NCBI GenBank assembly: GCA_003141455.1
Contig: PLMA01000038.1
Coordinates: 57,957 to 114,057, forward strand
Direction of reading: 5' to 3'
Origin: Chloroflexota bacterium
GTDB taxonomy: Bacteria > Chloroflexota > Limnocylindria > Limnocylindrales > CSP1-4
DNA: 56,101 nt
In this document: piece after piece, positions 35,531-42,702 of the stretch
How positions within the stretch are numbered: position 1 is the stretch's first letter
Layout: every line of letters starts with the position of its first letter
Made by a program: the position numbers and the translations under genes
The notes under the pieces: generated by a model
Database searches by the model: none
Told to the model about the DNA's origin: nothing
The model's input: only the letters and a program-made list of their open reading frames with translations

Positions 35531-37267
35531 TCAGCGAGCGAACGTGCCTACGGCGATGGCCGACCTGGGCCCCGACAACGCGAGCACAAGACCGTTCGAA
35601 TTGGCCGCGACCTGCCCGCCGGTGACCGTCAGCGAGGCGAGTTCCGGCGGCAGCGAAGAGACCCGGAACGGCGAATCCTTGGCGGCCAGGGAGAACGCAC
35701 CGAGCCATAGATGGCCGAGCGCGTCGCTGCCTGCGGCTACGCCCCCGTCCCCGGCCGGTGCAATGGAGAAGACCGTGCCGGACCGGACCAGGCTCGGCGA
35801 GCCGTCGAGAGGGAACCACCACATCCCATCCGGCTCGCCCAGGAGAACGCCGCCGGTGATGGCCGCGCCGGCCGTGGGCTGAGCGGCCGGGCCTGCGCCG
35901 ATCCGCTCCCAGGACGAGCCGTCGTCGAGCGACTCGAAGAGCACTCCGGGCCCCCATCCAAGGAGATGCCCCGTGTTGTCGAAACCGATGGGAGTCACCG
36001 CTTCCGGGCTGCTTGACCAGGTCCTGCCGGCGTCGCGGCTGAGGAAGAGCCTGCCGTCGCCGGCCGCGAGGAGAGTCCCGGACCGCACCGGGTCGAAGGC
36101 GAGCCAGGACGGGCTGCCGGTCGCTCCAGGAGGCAGGGGGCCGGCTGCCCAGGTGGCTCCACCGTCTCCGCTCGAATGGCGACCGAGGTCGCAGTAGGCA
36201 CCGAGTCCCGAGGCGTAGACGCTGCTGGACGAAGGGTCGCCCGCGATCGACTCGACGTGTCCGACCTGCGCGCCGAGCCACTGAGCCTGACCGGTCGAAT
36301 TGATGACCCCCGTCACGTCGGGCAGGCACTGGCGGGCTTCCGGATGCCAGTCACTCGAGCCCTGGAAAGTGGCCACGAGCGAGTCATTGGTCGCGGCCAC
36401 GTGAACGCCCGGCCCGTCGATTCCGCTCTGCAGGACCGAGACCGAAGTGATCGTGAGCGGAGTGGTGGGGCCTCCGAGCGGGTTGGCGGCCGCGCCCCGG
36501 CTCGTCCGAAGGTCGGTCACGCTGAGGAGCGCCACCGCGATCGTCAACACCAGGACCGCCAGGAAGGTGTTGATGGCGAATCCCCAGCCGGAGGCTCGGG
36601 CAATCTCGTCTCGCTGCGCAGCCGCAGCCTCGGAATCGCTGAGGCCCCGCTGGAGCCGCAGGCGCAGCGCCAGCGGCGCCTCTTCGCCGGGATCGCGGGA
36701 TGCGTAGATGGCTCGTAGGCGAGTCTCAAGGAGTGGCGTCTCGGCCGGTCCGTCGCCCCCTTGGAGCTCGGCGAGCCTGGTGCGAAGCCGCTCCGGCACT
36801 CCCGGCGAGTATCGACCGGGCGAGCCTCGACCCAGCAACCTCCGCCCCGGCCGAGGCGATTCCTGCGCCAGGCCGTAGCTCCTGGCGAGCGCCAGCCGGT
36901 CGTTCGGGCCCAAGGAAAGTAGCGCTGCTGCCAGTCGTTCCGCCTGACCGCCGACCGCCTCGGCGGCCGCCTCGCCGGACGTCGCGCCTGGGGTCGTGCC
37001 GGCTTCGCGGTCGATCGACCTCAGAGCCTTTCGACAGCCGGCTTCCAGTCGTCGCCGGAAGGCGCGGTCCAGGGCTGACGCAGGCCACTCGCTGCCATCG
37101 CGCCAGGCCGCCATCGCCGCGTCATAGACGACGCTCTGCGCCGCGATCGGGTCGTCCAGGGCCATCGCGGCCAGCCGGTAGGCGGTCGAGAGGTTGCGTC
37201 GCAGATACCCGGCGAAGTCGCCCGCGCGGGTTTCGTGTCGGGTTCCCAGCGCCACCCTGTCTTGCAC
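35531..37267 (-). CDS. sigma-factor-like N-terminus fused through a TM helix to an Asp-box propeller
   Basis: 578 residues. Residues about 18-80 resemble ECF sigma region 2 (YLRRNLSTAYRLAAMALDDP, then QSVVYDAAMAAWRDG). Residues about 112-170 resemble the start of region 4 (LAAALLSLGPNDRLALARSY) but the helix-turn-helix is not convincing. One membrane helix spans about 228-250 (WGFAINTFLAVLVLTIAVAL). The outer part has Asp-box/BNR blades (SSGDGGATWAAG, LFLSRDAGRTWSSS, LFESLDDGSSWERI), as in sialidase-like or Ycf48-like propellers. So a sigma-like domain inside the cell is tied to a sensor-like domain outside. GTG start, with ggag 7 bases upstream. Whether it binds RNA polymerase is unknown. 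Confidence 0.75.
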   Translation of the reverse strand: MQDRVALGTRHETRAGDFAGYLRRNLSTAYRLAAMALDDPIAAQSVVYDAAMAAWRDGSEWPASALDRAFRRRLEAGCRKALRSIDREAGTTPGATSGEAAAEAVGGQAERLAAALLSLGPNDRLALARSYGLAQESPRPGRRLLGRGSPGRYSPGVPERLRTRLAELQGGDGPAETPLLETRLRAIYASRDPGEEAPLALRLRLQRGLSDSEAAAAQRDEIARASGWGFAINTFLAVLVLTIAVALLSVTDLRTSRGAAANPLGGPTTPLTITSVSVLQSGIDGPGVHVAATNDSLVATFQGSSDWHPEARQCLPDVTGVINSTGQAQWLGAQVGHVESIAGDPSSSSVYASGLGAYCDLGRHSSGDGGATWAAGPLPPGATGSPSWLAFDPVRSGTLLAAGDGRLFLSRDAGRTWSSSPEAVTPIGFDNTGHLLGWGPGVLFESLDDGSSWERIGAGPAAQPTAGAAITGGVLLGEPDGMWWFPLDGSPSLVRSGTVFSIAPAGDGGVAAGSDALGHLWLGAFSLAAKDSPFRVSSLPPELASLTVTGGQVAANSNGLVLALSGPRSAIAVGTFAR

Positions 37268-37389
37268 CCGATCTCCGTCGTCGATCCGGCACCGGCGCCG
37301 ATCCTTGTCGGCGTAGTCTGCGGCCGCCGCGGTAAACGATAAGTCATCTGCTACTCAATGCAACCGTCCAAGTCGGACGGCCCGGGAAT

Positions 37390-37423
37390 CGAAGAGCGGC
37401 CGCCTCCCGGCGACCGCTCTTCG
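37390..37423 (-). terminator. hairpin after the ABC exporter operon
   Basis: CGAAGAGCGG (37390-37399) pairs perfectly with CCGCTCTTCG (37414-37423), a 10-bp stem and 14-base loop, 19 bases downstream of the permease stop on the minus strand. No T tract. Confidence 0.6.
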
Positions 37424-37441
37424 AGTTTGGTCCAGGAACGG

Positions 37442-38242
37442 CTACGCAGCCAGGTCGCGCCGCTCGAAGGCCACCAGGGCGATGACCAGGAAGACGGCCG
37501 TCACGGACACCAGGACGGCGGTGTCGCCGAGGTCCATGCCGTACCTGAGAGGGTCGTGACCCGCGTAGTACTTGAACAGGGAGAGCGGGCGGATCGTGTT
37601 GAGGCCGTCGACGATGTTCGCCAGCGCGTCGATCAGGTACATGGCGATCATCAGCGCGACGGTGACTCCGATCGCGGCGCCACGGTTCCCGGTTGCCGCC
37701 GAGATCGCCAGCGCGATGGCTCCGAAGGCGAGGCTCAGCAGCACGACCAGCGCCAGAGCCGCGCTGAGCGGGCCGACCGGCAGCTCGCTGGCGCTGAGGG
37801 CTGCGCCCACCACGGCGAAGAGGCCGGTCGCGGCCGCAATGACGAAGCAGGCGATCAGGATGGCAAGGGACTTCTCGAGGACGAGCCGCCTGCGCGGGAC
37901 GGGGTAGGAGAGCAGCACGTCGATCGTGCCACGCGATTCCTCTCCGGCCGTGAAGCCGCTGGCAAGACCCGCGGCGAAGGCGATCATCCCTGCCGGAAGC
38001 ATCATCGAGAACAGCTCGAAGTGAAGAAACCCGATCAGGGTGCTGGCGTCTCCTATCGAGGACCCAAAGATCTTGGCCATCGGCCCCATCTTCTCCAGCA
38101 GCGCGTTCATGTCCATGATCTTGGAGTAGGTGGGGAAGAGAAGGGCGAAGTAGCCGGTCATGGCACCCATCCCCAGCGCGACCCAGAAGGTCGGCCAGCG
38201 GAGGTCGCGGATCGTCTTGGTGAATACGTTACGCAGCAACAT
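37442..38242 (-). CDS. ABC-2 type export permease
   Basis: 266 residues with six predicted membrane helices, including IAFAAGLASGFTAGEESRGT (the conserved ABC-2 region), SLAILIACFVIAAATGLFAV and a final VLVSVTAVFLVIALVAFERR. Starts at the ATG giving MLLRNVFTKTIRDLRW, which has gaggcc upstream and overlaps the ATPase gene by 14 bases; the longer open frame is rejected because it would lie in the ATPase gene. It forms the pore with the upstream ATPase. Substrate unknown; such GbsR/MarR-controlled pairs often export toxic small molecules or antibiotics. Confidence 0.85.
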   Translation of the reverse strand: MLLRNVFTKTIRDLRWPTFWVALGMGAMTGYFALLFPTYSKIMDMNALLEKMGPMAKIFGSSIGDASTLIGFLHFELFSMMLPAGMIAFAAGLASGFTAGEESRGTIDVLLSYPVPRRRLVLEKSLAILIACFVIAAATGLFAVVGAALSASELPVGPLSAALALVVLLSLAFGAIALAISAATGNRGAAIGVTVALMIAMYLIDALANIVDGLNTIRPLSLFKYYAGHDPLRYGMDLGDTAVLVSVTAVFLVIALVAFERRDLAA

Positions 38243-39167
38243 GGCTGGCCTCCCCGGCGCCGGCAGCGGCAGCGATTCCATCGCCCGATCCGTAGTAGGC
38301 CATGAAGATCTCTTCGAGGCTGGTCTCGATGCTGCGCACGTTGCGGACTTCGTAGCGCGCCGCGGCCTTGATCAGCGCGTCAACGCTGCCCATGACCGTG
38401 CAATTGAGGATGCCGTCATGGACGTTCATGTCGCGGATGCCGGGCAGACCGACGAACGCACCGGCCGGGACGGAGCCGCCGAAGTCGATCTCGAGGCGGC
38501 GCAGTGCCCGCTGCTTGAGATCGGCGATCGACTCGACCGCGAGCAGGCGACCCTCGCGGATGATGCCGACCCGGTCGCACAGGTGCTCGACCTCGGGCAG
38601 TTGATGTGACGAGATGAAGACGGTGCGGCCCTCGGAGCGGGTCTCCTCGCAGAGGTGCTCGAATTCGAGTTGGACGAAGGGATCGAGGCCTGCGGTGGGC
38701 TCGTCGAGGATGATCAGCTCAGGTCGGATCATGAAAGCGGCGACGAGACCGACCTTCTGCTTGTTCCCACGAGACAGGCTCTTGATGCGCTTGGTCGGAT
38801 CGAGCTCGACGCGCTCGATCAGCTTGTCGCGGTAGATCGCGTCGATCGAGCCGTGGAGGTTCCCGAGGTAGGTAAGGAGCTGACCCCCGGTCAGTTCGGA
38901 GTAAAGGGAGAGTTCGCCGGGGACGTAGCTCACCCGCCGGTCTATGGCCAGCCGATCGTGGTGGATGTCGAGCCCCAGGACTCGCGCGTGCCCGCTCGAC
39001 GGCCGTATCAGATCCAGCAGGAGCCGGATCGTGGTCGACTTGCCCGCTCCGTTGGGGCCCAGGAAGCCGAAGATCTGCCCGCTCTCGACCGTCAGGTCGA
39101 TGTCGATGATCCCGCGTGAGCGGCCGTAGTACTTGGTGAGCTTCTCAGTCTCTATGGCGGCCGTCAT
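38229..39167 (-). CDS. ABC-2 exporter ATP-binding protein
   Basis: 312 residues. Walker A GPNGAGKST, signature-like LSRGNKQKVG (SRGNK variant of LSGGQ), Walker B LIILDEPTAGLD and H-loop SSHQLPE, with a C-terminal ~90-residue domain typical of export ATPases. Second gene of a three-gene operon. Its ATG shares one base with the regulator stop (TGATG) and its end overlaps the permease start. The ATG giving MTAAIETEKLTKYYG is selected for that junction. Confidence 0.92.
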   Translation of the reverse strand: MTAAIETEKLTKYYGRSRGIIDIDLTVESGQIFGFLGPNGAGKSTTIRLLLDLIRPSSGHARVLGLDIHHDRLAIDRRVSYVPGELSLYSELTGGQLLTYLGNLHGSIDAIYRDKLIERVELDPTKRIKSLSRGNKQKVGLVAAFMIRPELIILDEPTAGLDPFVQLEFEHLCEETRSEGRTVFISSHQLPEVEHLCDRVGIIREGRLLAVESIADLKQRALRRLEIDFGGSVPAGAFVGLPGIRDMNVHDGILNCTVMGSVDALIKAAARYEVRNVRSIETSLEEIFMAYYGSGDGIAAAAGAGEASHVAA

Positions 39168-39676
39168 CAGGGGGCCTCCTTTCGAACCGTCAGGCGTTCT
39201 TCTTCCCACCGATCGAACAGACGGGGCAGCTCACGTTCCAGAAATGCGTACATGTCGCGCACCTCCTGCAGCGGCTCGGGGTTTCCCTCAGGGCCGAGAA
39301 GTTCCAGCCCGTCGGCGGCCAGCTCCTGAAGTCGCTGCAGGAGCTCGACCCGCCACATGATCATCCGGGCCCACGCGCCGGATTTGAGCACGAAGCGATC
39401 CCGCCTATCACCGGCCCGGACGGTCCGGGCGATGAAGCGGTAGTGGATCAGGAGCTGGGTCATGTTGCTGATCGAACCCTTGCTCGCTTGCAGAGTCTCC
39501 GCCAGTTCCGCGGCCGTGAGACCGTCGGCCGGGCCGAGAAGGATCGCGCCGAGCACGCGGCCCGCCATGCGAGGGAGGTGCAGAGAATCGAAGACGAGCC
39601 CGATCTCCTCGACGAAGCGCTCTGCCGATATGCGAGTGCCGCGCCTATCGCGACCTCGATCCCAGATGTCGTTCAT
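39167..39676 (-). CDS. GbsR/MarR-family regulator of the ABC exporter
   Basis: 169 residues. Winged helix: GLTAAELAETLQASKGSISN (helix-turn-helix), MTQLLIHYRFIARTVRAGDR (wing), then a long C-terminal helical dimerisation part (MIMWRVELLQRLQELAADGL). The motif order is that of GbsR-like MarR regulators, which often sit before ABC-2 exporters. It is the first gene of the operon. A perfect palindrome overlaps the -35 of its promoter, so autorepression is likely (inference). Ligand unknown. Confidence 0.85.
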   Translation of the reverse strand: MNDIWDRGRDRRGTRISAERFVEEIGLVFDSLHLPRMAGRVLGAILLGPADGLTAAELAETLQASKGSISNMTQLLIHYRFIARTVRAGDRRDRFVLKSGAWARMIMWRVELLQRLQELAADGLELLGPEGNPEPLQEVRDMYAFLERELPRLFDRWEEERLTVRKEAP

Positions 39677-39745
39677 CTTCGGTGGCTCCAGGAAGACGCC
39701 TCTGCGCGCGGCCGGCCGGCACGGCGCGACGAGGCTTTCGCCGGA

Positions 39746-39782
39746 TAGTAGTGAGTTCGTGCGGTTCAGTCAATACTGAACA
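39746..39782 (-). promoter_or_regulatory. promoter and operator of the GbsR-ABC operon
   Basis: On the minus strand TTGACT (-35, 39769-39774), a 17-base spacer and TACTAT (-10, 39746-39751) make a good sigma-A promoter. The perfect palindrome GTTCAGT-N4-ACTGAAC (39765-39782) covers the -35, as expected for a repressor site. The transcript would have a ~60-base leader before the regulator ATG. Confidence 0.75.
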
Positions 39783-40026
39783 GCCCACACACAGAGCACC
39801 GCAAGTCGGGCATCTTCGACCGCGGCATGGGCGGCCTACTGCCGGCTGCTTAGTACCTCCGCCCGCATTCGCGGCGACGGTCCCTCCACGAACGGCGTGC
39901 TCGCACCGGGAATACCAACGCACCTGTTCCGGCCGGATGCTTACGTGCAGATCGGAGGACGAGTCCCATCCGGCCCCTGCCGATGGACCGTTCGCCAGAC
40001 ACGCAGGCATCGCAAGGATCGTCTCG

Positions 40027-40836
40027 ATGGCAATCGCCAGCTATCCAGCAGCGGATCACAAGGCAGCCGGTCGCGCGACCTTGGTGCTTGACCCAGAGCT
40101 GAGCCGGGACGAGCTGGTTAGGCGCTACCTGCACCTCGTGAAGTACGTGGTGGGCCGCCTGGGCGTCTCCGTACCCGGCCTGTTCGACCACGAAGACGCC
40201 ATGCAGGCGGGCGTGCTCGGTCTGTTACGGGCCATCGACGGATACCGACCCGAGGCCGCGGCCTCGTTCGAGTCGTACGCGATCCTGCGCATTCGGGGCT
40301 CCATTCTTGACGCGGTGCGTGCCCTCGACACGGTCGGCCGGGCCGGCCGGGAGGCGGCGCGCGCGATCCAGGGCGCTATCCGCGATCTGCAGCACGAGCT
40401 GGGCAGGTCGCCGACCGAGGTGGAGATCGCCGACAAGTTGGACCTCTCGCTGATCCGGTACAGGGAGCGACTCCAGGCTGCTTCGATCGTCACGGTGTCG
40501 CTCGACGAAGGGGAGTCTCGAGAAGCTGACGACGAGTCGACCGTCCTGGCCGATAGCGTCCCTGACCACAATGCCGTGGATCCGGCCGCGGAGGCGACGC
40601 GACGCGACGCCATCGTTACGCTTGTCCACGAGATCGGACGGCTCGGCGAGCGGGCGCGCATGGTCCTCGCCCTCTACTACCAGGACGAGATGACCTTCAA
40701 GGAGATCGGCCAGGTCCTGGGCGTCACCGAGTCCCGCGTCTGCCAGATCCACACTGAGGCCGTCCTTGCCCTGAGGGGTCGGATCGTGGACGCGGACGTG
40801 GCCGTTCGCTTGGGCCGGCGGCGCGCCCGCTCGTGA
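40027..40836 (+). CDS. fliA: sigma-28/FliA-type RNA polymerase sigma factor
   Basis: 269 residues. Region 2 (YLHLVKYVVGRLGVSVPGLF, DHEDAMQAGVLGLLRAIDGY, ASFESYAILRIRGSILDAVR), region 3 (IQGAIRDLQHELGRSPTEVE) and region 4 (ERARMVLALYYQDEMTFKEI, GQVLGVTESRVCQIHTEAV). The short region 2 without region 1.1 and the FxxYAxxRIRGxxxDxxR motif are FliA/WhiG-like. The ATG at 40027 has aagga 7 bases upstream; a longer open frame reaching 39682 crosses the divergent operator and is rejected. An anti-sigma FlgM gene follows and sigma-28-like promoters precede the chemotaxis genes, supporting a motility/chemotaxis role. Confidence 0.92.
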   Translation: MAIASYPAADHKAAGRATLVLDPELSRDELVRRYLHLVKYVVGRLGVSVPGLFDHEDAMQAGVLGLLRAIDGYRPEAAASFESYAILRIRGSILDAVRALDTVGRAGREAARAIQGAIRDLQHELGRSPTEVEIADKLDLSLIRYRERLQAASIVTVSLDEGESREADDESTVLADSVPDHNAVDPAAEATRRDAIVTLVHEIGRLGERARMVLALYYQDEMTFKEIGQVLGVTESRVCQIHTEAVLALRGRIVDADVAVRLGRRRARS

Positions 40837-40840
40837 CCCT

Positions 40841-40856
40841 GGGCTGCTTCTAGCCC
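40841..40856 (+). terminator. hairpin after fliA
   Basis: GGGCT-GCTTCT-AGCCC, a 5-bp stem with a 6-base loop, 4 bases after the fliA stop. Short and without a T tract, so weak. Confidence 0.35.
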
Positions 40857-40948
40857 GACGCGAACCCGAGTCCCTGCTCCACGCGCGGCTCTGTCGCTTC
40901 CATGCAACAGATACGTCGAATCGATGAAGGAATGGCCCCTCTACGCGG

Positions 40949-40975
40949 TCAAGTCCCGACGGTACCGGCCGATTC
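40949..40975 (+). promoter_or_regulatory. sigma-28 (FliA) promoter for flgM
   Basis: TCAAG-N14-GCCGATTC, matching TAAAG-N14-GCCGATAA with exact spacing. The expected start of transcription is near 40982, about 22 bases before the proposed flgM start, and the leader carries agagga. Confidence 0.65.
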
Positions 40976-41003
40976 CTAAGGGGACACCCAAGAGGACAGA
41001 GCC

Positions 41004-41201
41004 ATCAGACCCGACAAGCCGCAGTCCGTTCTCTGGTCGCCGGCGCGAAGCCGAGAGGTTCGGCTGGCGCTCAAGGCCGCTATGGCCACTCCCGACGTAC
41101 GGGCCGACAAAGTGGCGGCCGCCAGGCGGCGGATCGCCGAGGGCACGTACATCGTCAGGGCGGACGTGATTGCCTGGAGGATGCTCGAAGCTCGAGGCTA
41201 G
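41004..41201 (+). CDS. flgM: anti-sigma-28 factor FlgM (non-standard ATC start proposed)
   Basis: 65 codons. The C-terminal half (DVRADKVAAARRRIAEGTYI, then VRADVIAWRML) matches the sigma-28-binding region of FlgM (VR.EKVA.LR..I..G.Y.VD...VA..ML). The N-terminal ~25 residues are short and polar, as usual. The frame is open back to a TAA at 40977, yet has no ATG, GTG or TTG before Met27. An ATC codon at 41004 lies exactly 7 bases after agagga and would give (M)RPDKPQSVLW. So the start is a true ATC, a point mutation or sequencing error from ATG, or an internal ATG at 41082. FlgM holds FliA inactive until released or secreted. Its TAG shares the tetranucleotide CTAG with the stop of the convergent receiver gene. 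Confidence 0.75.
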   Translation: MRPDKPQSVLWSPARSREVRLALKAAMATPDVRADKVAAARRRIAEGTYIVRADVIAWRMLEARG

Positions 41202-41734
41202 CGCGCTCGGGCTGGAACGCTGCCCACCAGTACCGCCGGCACGAGGGCCTCGTCGCGTTCGCGATTGTCGAGCTGATCCCGGACCAGATCAAGGAAGTGA
41301 TGCAGCCGGAACGGCTTCTGGATCAGACCGTTGACTCCGGAGTTCCGGGCGGCCACCTCGTCCGGTGACTGGCCGGTCAGGATGAGGATCCGCATTCCGG
41401 CCAGCGAAGGGGCCATCCGCAGGTCGGCGGCGAGCCGGTAGCCGTTGCGGTCCGGCAGACCGACGTCGACGATCGCGAGCAGGGGACGGTGCTGCAGAGC
41501 GAGCGCCTCGCCTTCCGCCGCGGTGCGCGCCGTCAGCAGATGAACGCGCAGCCCGCGCAGCGCCGCCTCCAAAGTACCCAACACGTACTCATCGTCATCC
41601 ACGATTAGTACGGACTGCGAACGGCAACTCACGGAGGGTTGTGTGCCTGGATGCAACATATGCAGCGAAGGTATCCCACCAATGGATCGCCGTATATGCG
41701 GCATTTGCATGGTCTTGGGCAGGACTCCAGTCAC
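41198..41734 (-). CDS. receiver-domain response regulator in the che cluster
   Basis: 178 residues with one CheY-like receiver (about 40-160): SVLIVDDDEYVLGTLEAALR, phospho-acceptor Asp in LLAIVDVGLPDRNGYRLA, Thr in ILILTGQSPDE and Lys in GLIQKPFRLHHFL. No output domain. GTG start at 41734, 35 bases after the cheR stop with aggt nearby; a later ATG at 41659 is an alternative that would trim 25 non-conserved residues. Co-transcribed with cheR. It may be a second CheY acting as a motor-binding protein or phosphate sink. Confidence 0.85.
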   Translation of the reverse strand: MTGVLPKTMQMPHIRRSIGGIPSLHMLHPGTQPSVSCRSQSVLIVDDDEYVLGTLEAALRGLRVHLLTARTAAEGEALALQHRPLLAIVDVGLPDRNGYRLAADLRMAPSLAGMRILILTGQSPDEVAARNSGVNGLIQKPFRLHHFLDLVRDQLDNRERDEALVPAVLVGSVPARAR

Positions 41735-41769
41735 CCCGGACCTGCGGCGTGTCAGGGTCGCCTATAGCG

Positions 41770-42609
41770 TCAGGGTCGTTTGTAGAAGGTCGATCCTGCC
41801 GGCAAGAGGCCGAACGATCGTGCGTTCGGGATCACTTCGGTTGCGCCGAGGAAGAGGACCCCGCCCGGCCGGAGGCAATCGTGGAATCGGCCGTACAAGT
41901 CCGTCTTGGCCTGCTCGGTGAAGTAGATGACCACGTTCCGGCAGACGACGAGATCGAACGGACCCTCGCACGGATCGGTCACCAGATCCTGGCGGCGGAA
42001 CGTGACCGGCGCGAGGATCTCCGGCCGAACTTGCCACTTGCCATCAATGCGCCGGAAGAACCGCCTCTGCCGCGTCGGCGAGACGCCCGCCATCTGAGCC
42101 TCAGTGAAGGTGGCCTTTCGGGCCTTCGACAGGCTCGTTTCGTCGACATCGGTCGCCAGGATCTCCACTCCCGCGAAGGGCGCGATCTCGCGGGCGAGCA
42201 TCGCAATGCTGAACGGCTCGAAGCCGAGCGAGCAGCCGGCACTCCAGATTCTCACCGAGGCCTGGCTGCGGAACACCGGCCGCAGGTGTTGCTCGGCCAG
42301 GGCGTCCCAGGCCTCCGGGTTCCGAAAGAACTCGCTGACGTTGATCGTGAGCATGTCCAGGAACGCCTGACGCAGGGCCACGTCCTCGCGAACCCTGATG
42401 ACCAACTCGTCGGCGTCAAGCATGCCTCTGGCAGCCGCGAAACCGTTCACCCGCCGCCAGACCTGGGCCGGCCTGTACCGGCTAAGGTCGATGCCGAGCA
42501 GGAGATGAACCTCTCGGGCCATCCGTTCGTACGCGACCATATCCAGTTCGGGGATCGGTGCGAACGGAGGCAGCACCAGGGGCGGTCTAGGTCGCGGCAG
42601 GGTCTCCAC
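41770..42609 (-). CDS. cheR: chemotaxis protein methyltransferase CheR
   Basis: 279 residues. The N-terminal helical domain (VHLLLGIDLSRYRPAQVWRR) and the SAM-binding Rossmann domain (VRIWSAGCSLGFEPFSIAML, LATDVDETSL, FDLVVCRNVVIYF, LRPGGVLFLGATEVI) are all clear. It methylates glutamates of chemoreceptors. GTG start at 42609; a sigma-28-like element ends only 8 bases upstream, so the mRNA may be leaderless or the true start may be the ATG at 42540 (residue 24), which precedes the conserved domain. In the usual GCS(T)GEE motif, S-L-G-F-E replaces the normal residues. Confidence 0.93.
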   Translation of the reverse strand: METLPRPRPPLVLPPFAPIPELDMVAYERMAREVHLLLGIDLSRYRPAQVWRRVNGFAAARGMLDADELVIRVREDVALRQAFLDMLTINVSEFFRNPEAWDALAEQHLRPVFRSQASVRIWSAGCSLGFEPFSIAMLAREIAPFAGVEILATDVDETSLSKARKATFTEAQMAGVSPTRQRRFFRRIDGKWQVRPEILAPVTFRRQDLVTDPCEGPFDLVVCRNVVIYFTEQAKTDLYGRFHDCLRPGGVLFLGATEVIPNARSFGLLPAGSTFYKRP

Positions 42610-42616
42610 CCTGAAG

Positions 42617-42644
42617 GTATCGGCGCGCCGGCGAGAGAAGTTGA
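42617..42644 (-). promoter_or_regulatory. sigma-28-like promoter for cheR
   Basis: On the minus strand TCAAC-N15-GCCGATAC. The -10 matches the one before the chemoreceptor exactly. The spacer is one base longer than consensus. Very close to the annotated GTG. Confidence 0.5.
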
Positions 42645-42702
42645 CGACCTGACGGGCGCCGACCTGACGAAGATCCTCAGACGGCCGGCTGGGAGCGACC
42701 GC

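Noticed and set aside
39682-40836. Long start for fliA
   Set aside because: It would cross the divergent promoter/operator at 39746-39782 and adds residues unlike any sigma factor; the ATG at 40027 has a good ribosome site.
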